A stretch of 27,611 bases of DNA, taken from the NCBI GenBank assembly GCA_964599915.1, contig CAZRHR010000037.1, positions 1 to 27,611 on the forward strand. Reading direction: 5' to 3'. The translations under genes and the position numbers were made by a program. Positions 7,211-14,745 of the stretch are shown one piece after another. The notes beneath the pieces were generated by a model, which saw only the letters and a program-made list of their open reading frames with translations, ran no database searches and had not been told where the DNA came from. The stretch is from CAZRHR01 sp964599915 (GTDB taxonomy: Bacteria > Bacteroidota > Bacteroidia > CAIKAF01). The first letter of the stretch is position 1. The number at the start of each line of letters is the position of its first letter.

Positions 7211-10200
7211 TTACTCTGTCCTGAACAAATGTAAAAATCCGGCAAAAGATTGTCCATCTGGCGTTTTTACCACATAATGGTACACGCCTTCCGTGGCTTT
7301 TTCATCGGTTCCTTTGATGTTTCCAGCCCAACATTTATTCACGCTGCTGCTTTCAAACACAGAAATTCCCCAGCGGTTATAAATGACCAAATCATAGCAA
7401 TACTCATCGCCAAACCCTACCGGACAATAGAAATCATTTACGCCGGGGGATATATAAGGTGTGAACACGTTCGGCATGGTAAATTGAAAACTGTCGGTAA
7501 AACTTCCGGCAGTATACATTTGGGTGATGGAAGCAATACATGGACCATTCGATACAATTTGGGTAATCACCACGGAATCTTCAAAGGGAACAATAATCTG
7601 AGGAATAGACGTTCCCACGGTATCTCCATTGACCACCCAAATAGAACCGCCATCATTTACGGCTTCATTGGTTATGGTAAGCCGCATTCCGGTGCAACTT
7701 GGTGTAGCAATCCATGAAAAACCGGGTTGTGGCACTTGGTCTTCTACCACCACCACCACGGTATCGGCACGTTCACATTGACCCGGGGCTCCGGCCAAAT
7801 GGATGTTTACAATATAAGAAGTAGTCGCACTGGGACTTGCCGTTGGATTAGGTACAATGGTACTGCTTAAACCGGTGGAAGGTGTCCAAGTAAAATCGAA
7901 AGCCGCGGGCGGTATATTTGCACCCAACACCGCACTTCCACCAATACAAATCAACTGGTCAGGTCCGCCCATCACCGTTGGATTCAATACCATGACTGGA
8001 ACAATGACGGTATCAATACATTGGCCATTGTCCATAAATAGGGTGTAAGTGGTACTTTGGGTAGGAAAAGCTTGTGGAAAAGGTACATTAGTGGCAGATA
8101 AGCCCGTCCCTGGTGTCCATACAAAATTGGTTCTTCCGGTGGTATCAATGCCATTGAGCAGTAGGGTATCCCCGACACAAACAAATCGTTCGGGCAAATT
8201 AGTTGTACTTCCCGGCACCACTTGAATGGTGTAAAGAACACTGTCACGACAAGCGCCATTGCCATACACCAATTGGTATGTGATGTCTGCATTCGCGGTA
8301 ATTACCGTTTGTGCCAAAGCAGGGTTCTGAAGTCCTACCACCGGCGTCCATTGGATAAAGGAAAGAGGAGGTGCGTTGGGCAACCCTAAAGACACCGTTT
8401 CTCCTTCACATACCACGCGCGTGGATGGATTGGGAACGGGAAGCACATCTACAATGACCTCTTGAAACAGCGTGTCAGTACACACACCATTGGAAACCAA
8501 TAACATGTACATTTGGGTGCTGGCAGGATTGGCAACAGGATTGGATACCGAAGGGTCGGACAAATTGGTAGAAGGGGACCAAGTGTAAGTTAAAGCGGTA
8601 TTTCCAGCAGGCGGCACCCCAATTTGCACCGCATCCCCGGGACAAATACCTGCCGTAGCTAGCGTATCTGTGGAATTCGTCAGGACTAATATGGTACGTT
8701 GAATGGAATCAATGGGATTACAATTCGCACCTGTACCGTCAAATGCCACCAAGGTTACGGTAAAAAGGCCAGATTGGGTGTAAATATGCGTAGGATTTAC
8801 TTGGGTGGAGGTATTGCCATCTCCAAAACGCCAGAGGTAGTTTGTTGCCCCAGTGCTCAGGTTGGTAAATGGCACTGGTGTGGGGGCGCATACCGCCGAA
8901 GGTGCATTAAATTCTGCAAGGGTCACGGGAAAATCAAAACCAAATTTGAAAACCCCATTGTTGCAATTGGGGGAATTGTTGGTAGGGGACCACGCGCCGG
9001 GTGAGGTCGGAAAATCTGAATTGGCGCCACAACCTGCACACACGCTTTGGTAAATTTCACCACGTCGACTGAATCGAGAGGTACCGCCATCTACGTGTTC
9101 GGCAGAAATACCGCCGCCATAATAGGTGGCATACACCACAGAGCCGGCCGTGTCATCAATGACCATGAGGTAATAGTCGCTGCCATCGGTAGTGGTTTGA
9201 AAAGCGCCCGGTGTTACAGGCAAACCCGCCGTGGTAGAACCCGTGAAAAACGAAGCGTTCACTGCCCCACCCCATCCGGAAATATAGATTTTATTGCATA
9301 CATCCACTAAAAACGCGGAAGGAGAAATATCCGGATTGCCGTCTCCAACGCCAAATGCGGTGGACCAAACGATGTTTTGAAAATTCTGATTGTATTTTCT
9401 CAAAAATTGGCCGCCGGAAGGTACGTTGTATTGGGCATTTTGAATCCAAACGGTGCCCGCTGCACTGGTCTGTCCGAGCACATATACATCTTCAGCTTGG
9501 TCTAATTCAACCAGGTAAGCCTGGTCATAAGCGTTGGACCCAACAAAAATGCTGTGTACTAAATTGGCACCATTGGCAGAAACTTTCGCCACAAATCCAT
9601 CGGCATTGCCCCCATTATACGTTGTAAAAGGCGCATTGGCCGTTGGAAAATCAGCAGAAGTAGTTCCTCCGGAAATGGCAATGTCATTGTTGGCATACAA
9701 ATCCACCGCATACACCGCATCATTCCCACTTCCTCCAATAAAACTAGACCAGATAAGGGTGGTAAGTGAGTTATCCATTTTAAAAACCACACCATCTTGG
9801 GTGCCCCCTCCAAAACTAGGTTGAAAGCACCCGGGAGTGACCGGAAAATCCGTGGAACGCGTGACGGAAACTACATAAATATTATTCTGATTATCAATTA
9901 GAATTTCTCCACGTACCTCATCCGCATAATTAAAACGAAGCGGTTGGGCTGCATTTAAACCATCATTAGCGGTTCCTCCCATGTAGGTACTGGCCAAAAG
10001 CGCTGTTCCATTGGCACTAATTCGAGAAATAAACATGTCGCTGCCTTGGTTGTAGTCCACGTTCATGGTGGTGGTAGTATTGGCATTACCTCCATTAAAA
10101 GTAGGATCATACACCCCTTGTGTTACGGGAAAATTGCCGGATCCGGTGGTTCCAAAAACGAAAAGTTCATCGCTGTTGTTTACAATAATAGAATGGGGAA

Positions 10201-11179
10201 GTTCACTTCCAGAACCACCCAGATAGGTAGACCAAATTAAGAAGCCACCGGTGGTGTCGTATTTTGAAATGGCCAAATCGCAAGGAAAAACGAAACCTTG
10301 GCCCCCATTCCATACCGTTTGATATGCGCCGGTGGTGGTTGGATACCCAAGTCCATTAGCCACCCCTCCGGCATACAAAAAGCCAAGGCGGTCGTAGGTG
10401 GCAGTGAATCCCCAGTTATCCGTGGTGGAACCGGAATACGTGCCAAAAATGAGACTTGGATCTATGGTTACCGGTAAATCTGACCTTGTTTTCGATTGAA
10501 AGGAAAAGGACAGGGTTTCACCTTGAATCACGTAAGCACAATCGACCCATACAGTGTCCCCCGGTGCTACCACTTGGTATGCCACAGGCGGCATTTCGCG
10601 GATGGTTCCCATGGAGGTTTCTACCAATAAAGTGCCTTCCGACAAACGCAGGCGGTCGGCACCCTCATACTGAAGTCGAATGCGACGTGGAGATACGCCG
10701 GGCGCCAAATAAAAGTCATATTTGAGGGAATTTCCCCAACCATAGAAACGCATGTCTACACCTTCCCAAACTTCATTGGCTTGAATTTCTTGCATGGGAT
10801 GCACTTTCGACACCCATGTGGACCGATCGTTTCCTAAAAAATAGTTGTGATAATGGCGGGTGGGTTTTTCGCCTTTCCAAACAGCGGCGCCATTAGGTTC
10901 CACGAAACGAACCCTAAATGCATGACCCTTGATGATGGGCGGACCGGGTCGCAAGGTGGGTTGATGGTGGGCGGCATGCAAATCTCCCATATCCGCCAAA
11001 TGCCATGAGAATCCTCCAGGTTCAAAGAATACCGCACCTCCCGGCACATCGGTTCGAAACTGAAAAGGGGCGTCCCATTGTCCTCTGTTTTCCAAAAAAT
11101 GAAAAGGATAATCTTGAGCAAAAAAGCCTTGCATCAGGCCAACCCAAAGGAATCCGAACATGAGGTAATTCTTCACCAT
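7211..11179 (-). CDS. Very large secreted protein: SBBP-type propeller, PKD domain, Ig-like repeats, gliding-motility C-terminal domain
   Basis: 1322 residues. A signal peptide (MVKNYLMFGFLWVGLMQGFFAQ) is followed by an ENRGQW-type N-terminal domain (about 28-240) found in SBBP-repeat proteins. Residues 243-720 hold repeated units of the form 'YLGGSGxD...G.aydx.g..Y..G.T.S.dFPvT.ga', as in SBBP seven-bladed propellers. A PKD domain (about 755-835) has the WRFGDGNTST core. Four cysteine-bearing repeats of about 75-85 residues follow (roughly 840-1160, pattern C.Gd..L...W.P..gLs...Y.l...C.D). The end (about 1235-1322; TMPNVFTP, LVIYNRWG, GVYHYVVK) is the CHU_C/gliding-motility domain that marks type IX secretion cargo. 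It is probably a surface adhesin or matrix protein. It is transcribed alone with its own terminator. Ligand unknown. Confidence 0.93.
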   Translation of the reverse strand: MVKNYLMFGFLWVGLMQGFFAQDYPFHFLENRGQWDAPFQFRTDVPGGAVFFEPGGFSWHLADMGDLHAAHHQPTLRPGPPIIKGHAFRVRFVEPNGAAVWKGEKPTRHYHNYFLGNDRSTWVSKVHPMQEIQANEVWEGVDMRFYGWGNSLKYDFYLAPGVSPRRIRLQYEGADRLRLSEGTLLVETSMGTIREMPPVAYQVVAPGDTVWVDCAYVIQGETLSFSFQSKTRSDLPVTIDPSLIFGTYSGSTTDNWGFTATYDRLGFLYAGGVANGLGYPTTTGAYQTVWNGGQGFVFPCDLAISKYDTTGGFLIWSTYLGGSGSELPHSIIVNNSDELFVFGTTGSGNFPVTQGVYDPTFNGGNANTTTTMNVDYNQGSDMFISRISANGTALLASTYMGGTANDGLNAAQPLRFNYADEVRGEILIDNQNNIYVVSVTRSTDFPVTPGCFQPSFGGGTQDGVVFKMDNSLTTLIWSSFIGGSGNDAVYAVDLYANNDIAISGGTTSADFPTANAPFTTYNGGNADGFVAKVSANGANLVHSIFVGSNAYDQAYLVELDQAEDVYVLGQTSAAGTVWIQNAQYNVPSGGQFLRKYNQNFQNIVWSTAFGVGDGNPDISPSAFLVDVCNKIYISGWGGAVNASFFTGSTTAGLPVTPGAFQTTTDGSDYYLMVIDDTAGSVVYATYYGGGISAEHVDGGTSRFSRRGEIYQSVCAGCGANSDFPTSPGAWSPTNNSPNCNNGVFKFGFDFPVTLAEFNAPSAVCAPTPVPFTNLSTGATNYLWRFGDGNTSTQVNPTHIYTQSGLFTVTLVAFDGTGANCNPIDSIQRTILVLTNSTDTLATAGICPGDAVQIGVPPAGNTALTYTWSPSTNLSDPSVSNPVANPASTQMYMLLVSNGVCTDTLFQEVIVDVLPVPNPSTRVVCEGETVSLGLPNAPPLSFIQWTPVVGLQNPALAQTVITANADITYQLVYGNGACRDSVLYTIQVVPGSTTNLPERFVCVGDTLLLNGIDTTGRTNFVWTPGTGLSATNVPFPQAFPTQSTTYTLFMDNGQCIDTVIVPVMVLNPTVMGGPDQLICIGGSAVLGANIPPAAFDFTWTPSTGLSSTIVPNPTASPSATTSYIVNIHLAGAPGQCERADTVVVVVEDQVPQPGFSWIATPSCTGMRLTITNEAVNDGGSIWVVNGDTVGTSIPQIIVPFEDSVVITQIVSNGPCIASITQMYTAGSFTDSFQFTMPNVFTPYISPGVNDFYCPVGFGDEYCYDLVIYNRWGISVFESSSVNKCWAGNIKGTDEKATEGVYHYVVKTPDGQSFAGFLHLFRTE

Positions 11180-11252
11180 ATCATCTATCTTTCTAATCTA
11201 TAAAGGTAAACATCCTTTGCATACATTATTCAAGATTTATTTTCCAATTTTT

Positions 11253-11283
11253 TTTGGGTTTTCAGCCAGCAACGCTACATTTG
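11253..11283 (+). promoter_or_regulatory. Bacteroidota-type promoter of tRNA-Pro
   Basis: TTTG (11253-11256) and TACATTTG (11276-11283) are separated by 19 bases, an exact match to the TTTG-N19-TAnnTTTG architecture of the primary sigma factor in this phylum. Transcription should start near 11290, a few bases before the tRNA at 11297. This is the best promoter in the window. Confidence 0.8.
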
Positions 11284-11296
11284 CAAACCAAAATTT

Positions 11297-11371
11297 CGGG
11301 GTGTAGCTCAGCCCGGTTAGAGTACACGTCTGGGGGGCGTGTGGTCGGAGGTTCGAATCCTCTCACCCCGA
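11297..11371 (+). tRNA. tRNA-Pro (anticodon GGG)
   Basis: The cloverleaf can be folded by hand. The acceptor stem is CGGGGTG with CACCCCG plus discriminator A. The D-arm is GCTC...GAGT, and the anticodon stem is CACGT with GCGTG. The loop CTGGGGG puts GGG at positions 34-36, reading CCC/CCU proline codons. The T-arm is GGAGG-TTCGAAT-CCTCT. No CCA is encoded. A matched promoter lies 13 bases upstream and a strong terminator 12 bases downstream, so it is a single-gene transcript. Confidence 0.95.
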
Positions 11372-11383
11372 CATTTGTAAATG

Positions 11384-11422
11384 AAAGGTTTCGGTGAATT
11401 TTCACTGGAACCTTTTTTTTTT
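11384..11422 (+). terminator. Terminator of tRNA-Pro
   Basis: A two-part hairpin: outer AAAGGTT (11384-11390) pairs with AACCTTT, inner GTGAA pairs with TTCAC, and a run of ten T follows directly. It lies 12 bases past the tRNA end. Confidence 0.88.
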
Positions 11423-11450
11423 ATATTGTATTTTACGCCCATATCGGAGG

Positions 11451-11700
11451 GTGCCCCTTCAGGGCTCCAACGGCGTTCATTCCAAAAGCCCTGAAAGGGC
11501 GCACTCCAATAGCCCAAGATGTATGTTATTCATAAAAAGCCCTGAAAGGGCGCACTCCAATAGCCCAAATGGCGTTCATTCCATGAGCCCTGAAAGGGCG
11601 CACTCCAATAGCCCAAGATGTATGTTATTCATAAAAAGCCCTGAAAGGGCGCACTCCAATAGCCCAAATGGCGTTCATTCCATGAGCCCTGAAGGGGCGA
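11451..11700. repeat. REP-like palindromic array with exact 99-bp tandem duplication
   Basis: Six palindromic cores share GCCCT-GAA-(A/G)GGGC. The left-end core (GCCCCTTCAGGGCTC, 11453-11467) is inverted; the others begin at 11488, 11539, 11587, 11638 and 11686. Spacings alternate 51, 48, 51, 48, because two unit types alternate: one has a GATGTATGTTATTCATAA tail, the other an ATGGCGTTCATTCCATG tail. The blocks 11488-11586 and 11587-11685 are identical over 99 bp. The outer cores carry GAAGGGG and form perfect 15-bp inverted ends (11453-11467 with 11684-11698); the four inner ones carry GAAAGGG. The array ends 12 bases from the transposase stop codon, as expected for REP-type elements tied to a Y1 transposase. 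Confidence 0.9.
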
Positions 11701-11712
11701 AATAACTAAACC

Positions 11713-12165
11713 TTAATCCCAAACATAACGCTCATCAAAAGCTATATTATGTCTATTAAGCTCCGTTCGATATTCATCTTGAAACGATTTTTTTCGGTGA
11801 TGTTCATGTTGGTTTTCGATATATTTAATCACCCTTTCAACATCTTTGGGATATACTGAAAAAGCAGCATACCCATTTTGCCAATAAAAATTCTCATAAC
11901 CCTTACCTTTCGTTTTTATCCATTTGGAAGAATGGGATTTTAGTTCTTCCAAAAGTTTCATTAATGTTACCTTTTTAGATAACATACATAGGATATGAAT
12001 ATGGTCTGTGTAACCGCCCACTTTAAGCACCTGACAACCTAAATGGTTGCAGATACCTCCTAGATAAGCATGTAATTCTGCCTCTACCGGCGGATAAATC
12101 AATGGTTGCCGATACTTTGTACTAAAAACAATGTGAACGTAATTTTGCACAAGGGATTGTCCCAT
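11713..12165 (-). CDS. tnpA: IS200/IS605-type (REP-associated) tyrosine transposase
   Basis: 150 residues, full length for the Y1 HUH transposase family (PF01797). The core beta-strand VQNYVHIVFSTKYRQP, the HUH metal motif H55-I56-H57 in YTDHIHIL, a helix with LLEELKSHSSKWIK, FYWQNGYAAFSV, and the catalytic tyrosine Y115 in VIKYIENQHEHH are all intact, so the enzyme looks functional. These proteins cut and rejoin single-stranded DNA at hairpins. A close branch (RAYT) acts on REP palindromes rather than on its own ends. The palindromic array next to the stop favours that branch, but sequence alone does not separate it from ordinary IS200. Read from ATG 12165; no TnpB partner is present. Confidence 0.92.
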   Translation of the reverse strand: MGQSLVQNYVHIVFSTKYRQPLIYPPVEAELHAYLGGICNHLGCQVLKVGGYTDHIHILCMLSKKVTLMKLLEELKSHSSKWIKTKGKGYENFYWQNGYAAFSVYPKDVERVIKYIENQHEHHRKKSFQDEYRTELNRHNIAFDERYVWD

Positions 12166-12213
12166 TTGATTTTAGTTTAATTTTAATACCATTATAGAAA
12201 GGGGAAGCGACGT

Positions 12214-12233
12214 GTTTCATCACTACATGAAAC
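12214..12233. repeat. Hairpin upstream of the transposase
   Basis: GTTTCAT (12214-12220) and ATGAAAC (12227-12233) form a perfect 7-bp stem with a 6-base loop, 49 bases outside the transposase start. Its position suits a subterminal hairpin recognised by the transposase; this is inferred from placement only. Confidence 0.45.
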
Positions 12234-12344
12234 GTGCGTTAAGAAGGACAACAAACACAAAGCTTGGCGGAAACCCTTTTTTTGGTCATTGGCGCTAGAT
12301 CAACACACGTGGCGTTATAAATCGTAGAACGAAGCGACCCGCCC

Positions 12345-12450
12345 ATTTGATGCGTAACGAGTTGATTGCGGACATCGTTGATTGGGCCCATGGTTAATTA
12401 CGCCCACTCGTTGATTGGGCCACTCGTTGGTTGCGCTCTTTTTGATTGCG
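12345..12450. repeat. Seven-copy degenerate 16-bp periodic array
   Basis: A core of the form GTTGATTGSG recurs at 12345, 12361, 12377, 12393, 12410, 12426 and 12441, with steps of 16, 16, 16, 17, 16 and 15 bases. The best copies are 12377 and 12410 (both GTTGATTGGG), 12361 (GTTGATTGCG) and 12426 (GTTGGTTGCG). The first is ATTTGATGCG and the fourth GTTAATTACG. The last copy runs straight into the first GCGCCCC palindrome at 12448. No reading frame is kept, since 16 is not a multiple of 3. The stretch 12234-12344 before it shows nothing recognisable. Confidence 0.65.
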
Positions 12451-12477
12451 CCCCTTCGGGGCTGGGGAGGAGGTACT
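12442..12477. repeat. Second-family palindromic element, copy 1
   Basis: TTGCGCCCC-TTC-GGGGCTGGGGAGG followed by AGGTACT. The CCCC/GGGG stem has a short loop. It is nearly the same as the copy at 12530-12561 (loop TTC against GTA; GAGGAGGTACT against GAGGAAATACT). It resembles the palindromes on the other side of the transposase in its GCCCCTTC half but has a different right arm. Confidence 0.75.
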
Positions 12478-12529
12478 TAGATAATAAAGAGACTAATTGG
12501 GCATTTCCTTCATGGTTAAAGTAATAAAA

Positions 12530-12561
12530 TTGCGCCCCGTAGGGGCTGGGGAGGAAATACT
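12530..12561. repeat. Second-family palindromic element, copy 2
   Basis: TTGCGCCCC-GTA-GGGGCTGGGGAGG followed by AAATACT, in the same orientation as copy 1 and 84 bases from it. The 52 bases between the two copies are AT-rich and not repeated. The remaining 12562-12660 before the VWA gene holds only a small CTTCG/CGAAG inverted repeat (12608-12622) and no gene. Confidence 0.75.
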
Positions 12562-12660
12562 CATCTAATATAAGAAATTCGAAGGGCGTTTTCCAACTAT
12601 AGGGTACTTCGAAACACGAAGATTAGGCCTTTCATTCGATGGAAAATAAAAAAATAGAAA

Positions 12661-14736
12661 TTAAACTTGACCGAAATATTTCCTTAAGGCCCATTCTAAG
12701 GACAATAGAAAAATTAGCAAGCCCAGCGCCCATTTCCAATCAATTAACTCTTGCATTTCCTGATGAGCGCGTAAAATAGATGACACATCGGTTCTGGCTT
12801 CCAACATCTCTGGGACCAATGTCATTTGGGGCCAAGGGACGGATTGTCCGCCCGATTGCAAAGACATTTGAGTCAATAAATCGTGGTTGGCTTGGACCAC
12901 CAATGCCTCACTTTGGGTAGATTCTACGGTGAAAGTGCCGGTTTTTTCATAGGTCTTTCCTCCCGAAACTACCTTGGCCTGCCAAGTATAGGCACCCGCT
13001 GAAAAAGAACCTGCATCTAGCCTGTAGCCGCGGTCTAAGCGGGTAAACACATAATTAAATTTTCTTTTCTCTGCATCTGTGATTTGCATCTGCACTTCCG
13101 GCCCTTGGATGGGTTCTAAAGCCTCATTATACAATTCTGCTAAAAATATGACAGATACACCCTCACGATACCTGGTTTCTCCATGCACCCTGAATAAACT
13201 TTTATCTTCACGCAAAGCTAAAAACTGGACTACACTGCGCAAAAGGGCATCGAAGGTCTCATGGCTACCGGAACGTTCGTAGGAGGCCATACGCCACCGC
13301 CATAAGCCCTCACCCGCCAAAACAGAGGTTCTTCTCCCCTGCCCTTCAAAAAAAAGCCACAATGGAATGCCGGAAGATGCGCCTCCTACGGCTCTATACA
13401 CCAATGCTTGCGCACCTGCGGCTACTTTATAATCGCCAAATGGCATGTGAAGTGGTGGAAATCGCTGCATCCAGCCATCAAATGCTTCTGATACCTGAAA
13501 AAAGGAAAATTGTCGGTTCCATATACCCTGCACTTCATCCAATTTCGCTACCGGACGCTCTATTTTTAAGCCGGTAGGCCATTGGTTAAATGTATTCATA
13601 TCGGATTGCTGACCCAATAGATACCAAGTGGGCACTTGGGCCGCCGATAAGGCGGACTCGGTTTGTTTGTAAGAATGAACTCGTGAGGGCAATTGAACCA
13701 AAATGGCCAAACTCAAGTCTTTGATAGACACATTGAGCTGATCTTCCGGCCCGGTATGAACTAAAACCTCCAATTGTTCATTGGCTTCAAGGGCCTGACG
13801 AATCGCGCCCAAATCGGGATGGGGCGCAGAAGCTGCCAAAAGAATTTTGCGCCGATTATCTACCACTTCTATCCAAGCCGTTTTGCGATTGTTGGCAGTG
13901 GATGGCTCATCTTTCACGGGAAAAACCACCACTTGGTAAGGCCGCGTCCCCGGTGCACCTGCTTTTAATTCGAACGTATGGGTAAAGGTCTGACGGGGAG
14001 ATTTTACTTCAAATGTCGTCTCTTGAACCGCGCCATCCGGACCGCTGAGTTGGACCCGAAGACGCTCTCCAACCAACTTCTCCGCATCCACGGTTACTTC
14101 GATGGGAAAGGAATTTCCGGAAAAAACCACTTCATTAAAACGTAGGCGAGAAATTCTTGCATCACGTTGCATGGTGGTATCTCCCATACGAATGGTATAG
14201 ATGGGAACGCCAATGCCAGTTTCCGCCACTAAGGGATCTGCCCCTTTAGTGACAATCCCATCTGAAGCCAAAACCAAAGCGGCTAAATTTCGGTTGGCGA
14301 AACGGACTGAAACATCCTTAAGTGCCTGTGAAATATCTGTTTCTACTCCGGTAAAATCAATCTTTTGTGACCTTGACACGGTTTCATCGAATCGTAACAC
14401 ATGCACATCGAATGGTTCATCCATTTGACTCGCCAGTTGCTCCCATTCCTTGTTAAAATTAGCCGCTACTTCTACGGAATCTTTGCCAAGCAACAAGGAG
14501 GCTGAATTGTCCGCCAAAAGTACCACTACCGGCTTTTCCAATTCTTTTACTAAAAGGTAAAAAACCGGACCTAATAACAACAAAACCAACAGGGTTCCAG
14601 ACAGTGCACGTAACGTCCAAAGCCCTAGCCAAACGCGCGTTGAATAGGCGTCTGTCTTACTTTTATATCCATAAAGTAAAAAGGCAAACCCGAGGCCCGC
14701 CAATACGGCGATAAAAATTAGTAGGGCGTTGGACAT
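12661..14736 (-). CDS. Membrane-anchored VWA-domain protein
   Basis: 691 residues. Two N-terminal hydrophobic spans (about 4-24 and 40-64) are followed by a von Willebrand A fold that starts VVLLADNSASL, which gives the DxSxS metal site (D76, S78, S80); LASDG near residue 158 supplies the later aspartate. After this come beta-rich regions (about 190-290), a mixed glutaminase-like/VWA-associated middle, an immunoglobulin-like part near 560-625 (GAYTWQAKVVSGGKTYEKTGTFTV), and a final span (about 668-687). The layout resembles the BatA/YfbK-like membrane VWA proteins common in Bacteroidota. The large middle should be periplasmic. It follows fabG by 9 bases on the same strand. Partners are unknown and no AAA ATPase lies nearby, so it is not a standard Bat operon. 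Confidence 0.8.
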   Translation of the reverse strand: MSNALLIFIAVLAGLGFAFLLYGYKSKTDAYSTRVWLGLWTLRALSGTLLVLLLLGPVFYLLVKELEKPVVVLLADNSASLLLGKDSVEVAANFNKEWEQLASQMDEPFDVHVLRFDETVSRSQKIDFTGVETDISQALKDVSVRFANRNLAALVLASDGIVTKGADPLVAETGIGVPIYTIRMGDTTMQRDARISRLRFNEVVFSGNSFPIEVTVDAEKLVGERLRVQLSGPDGAVQETTFEVKSPRQTFTHTFELKAGAPGTRPYQVVVFPVKDEPSTANNRKTAWIEVVDNRRKILLAASAPHPDLGAIRQALEANEQLEVLVHTGPEDQLNVSIKDLSLAILVQLPSRVHSYKQTESALSAAQVPTWYLLGQQSDMNTFNQWPTGLKIERPVAKLDEVQGIWNRQFSFFQVSEAFDGWMQRFPPLHMPFGDYKVAAGAQALVYRAVGGASSGIPLWLFFEGQGRRTSVLAGEGLWRWRMASYERSGSHETFDALLRSVVQFLALREDKSLFRVHGETRYREGVSVIFLAELYNEALEPIQGPEVQMQITDAEKRKFNYVFTRLDRGYRLDAGSFSAGAYTWQAKVVSGGKTYEKTGTFTVESTQSEALVVQANHDLLTQMSLQSGGQSVPWPQMTLVPEMLEARTDVSSILRAHQEMQELIDWKWALGLLIFLLSLEWALRKYFGQV

Positions 14737-14745
14737 GGATTACGA

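Larger units (their letters stand above)
11451..12233 (-). mobile_element. Putative IS200/REP-associated transposase unit
   Basis: A single-gene transposase (11713-12165) has a palindromic array immediately on its 3' side and a short hairpin (12214-12233) on its 5' side. IS200/IS605-family elements lack classical terminal repeats and recognise subterminal hairpins, so exact ends cannot be set from one sequence. The limits given here are the outermost palindromes next to the gene, not proven ends. The nearby tRNA-Pro may be coincidental. Confidence 0.5.

Noticed and set aside
7250..7717. 155-codon open frame opposite the large secreted protein
   Set aside because: Antisense shadow of the gliding-motility C-terminal region.
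11297..11517. Minus-strand open frame across tRNA-Pro
   Set aside because: It reads the complement of the tRNA (a GERIRTSDHTPP-like peptide), a familiar false gene call.
11488..11700. Possible CRISPR array
   Set aside because: The linkers are not unique spacers but two alternating identical sequences, the palindrome core is only about 14 bp, and no cas gene is present.
11394..11705. 103-codon open frame with the repeating peptide SPERAHSNSP
   Set aside because: It arises only because the 99-bp repeat is a multiple of three. It begins inside the tRNA terminator, lacks a promoter and encodes nothing but the palindromic array.
11297..12233. tRNA-Pro as attachment site of an integrated element
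   Set aside because: No repeat of the tRNA 3' end is found downstream and no integrase is present; the transposase is of the IS200 type, which does not target tRNA genes.
12345..12450. Possible CRISPR-like repeat
   Set aside because: A 16-base period leaves no room for spacers and the copies are degenerate.
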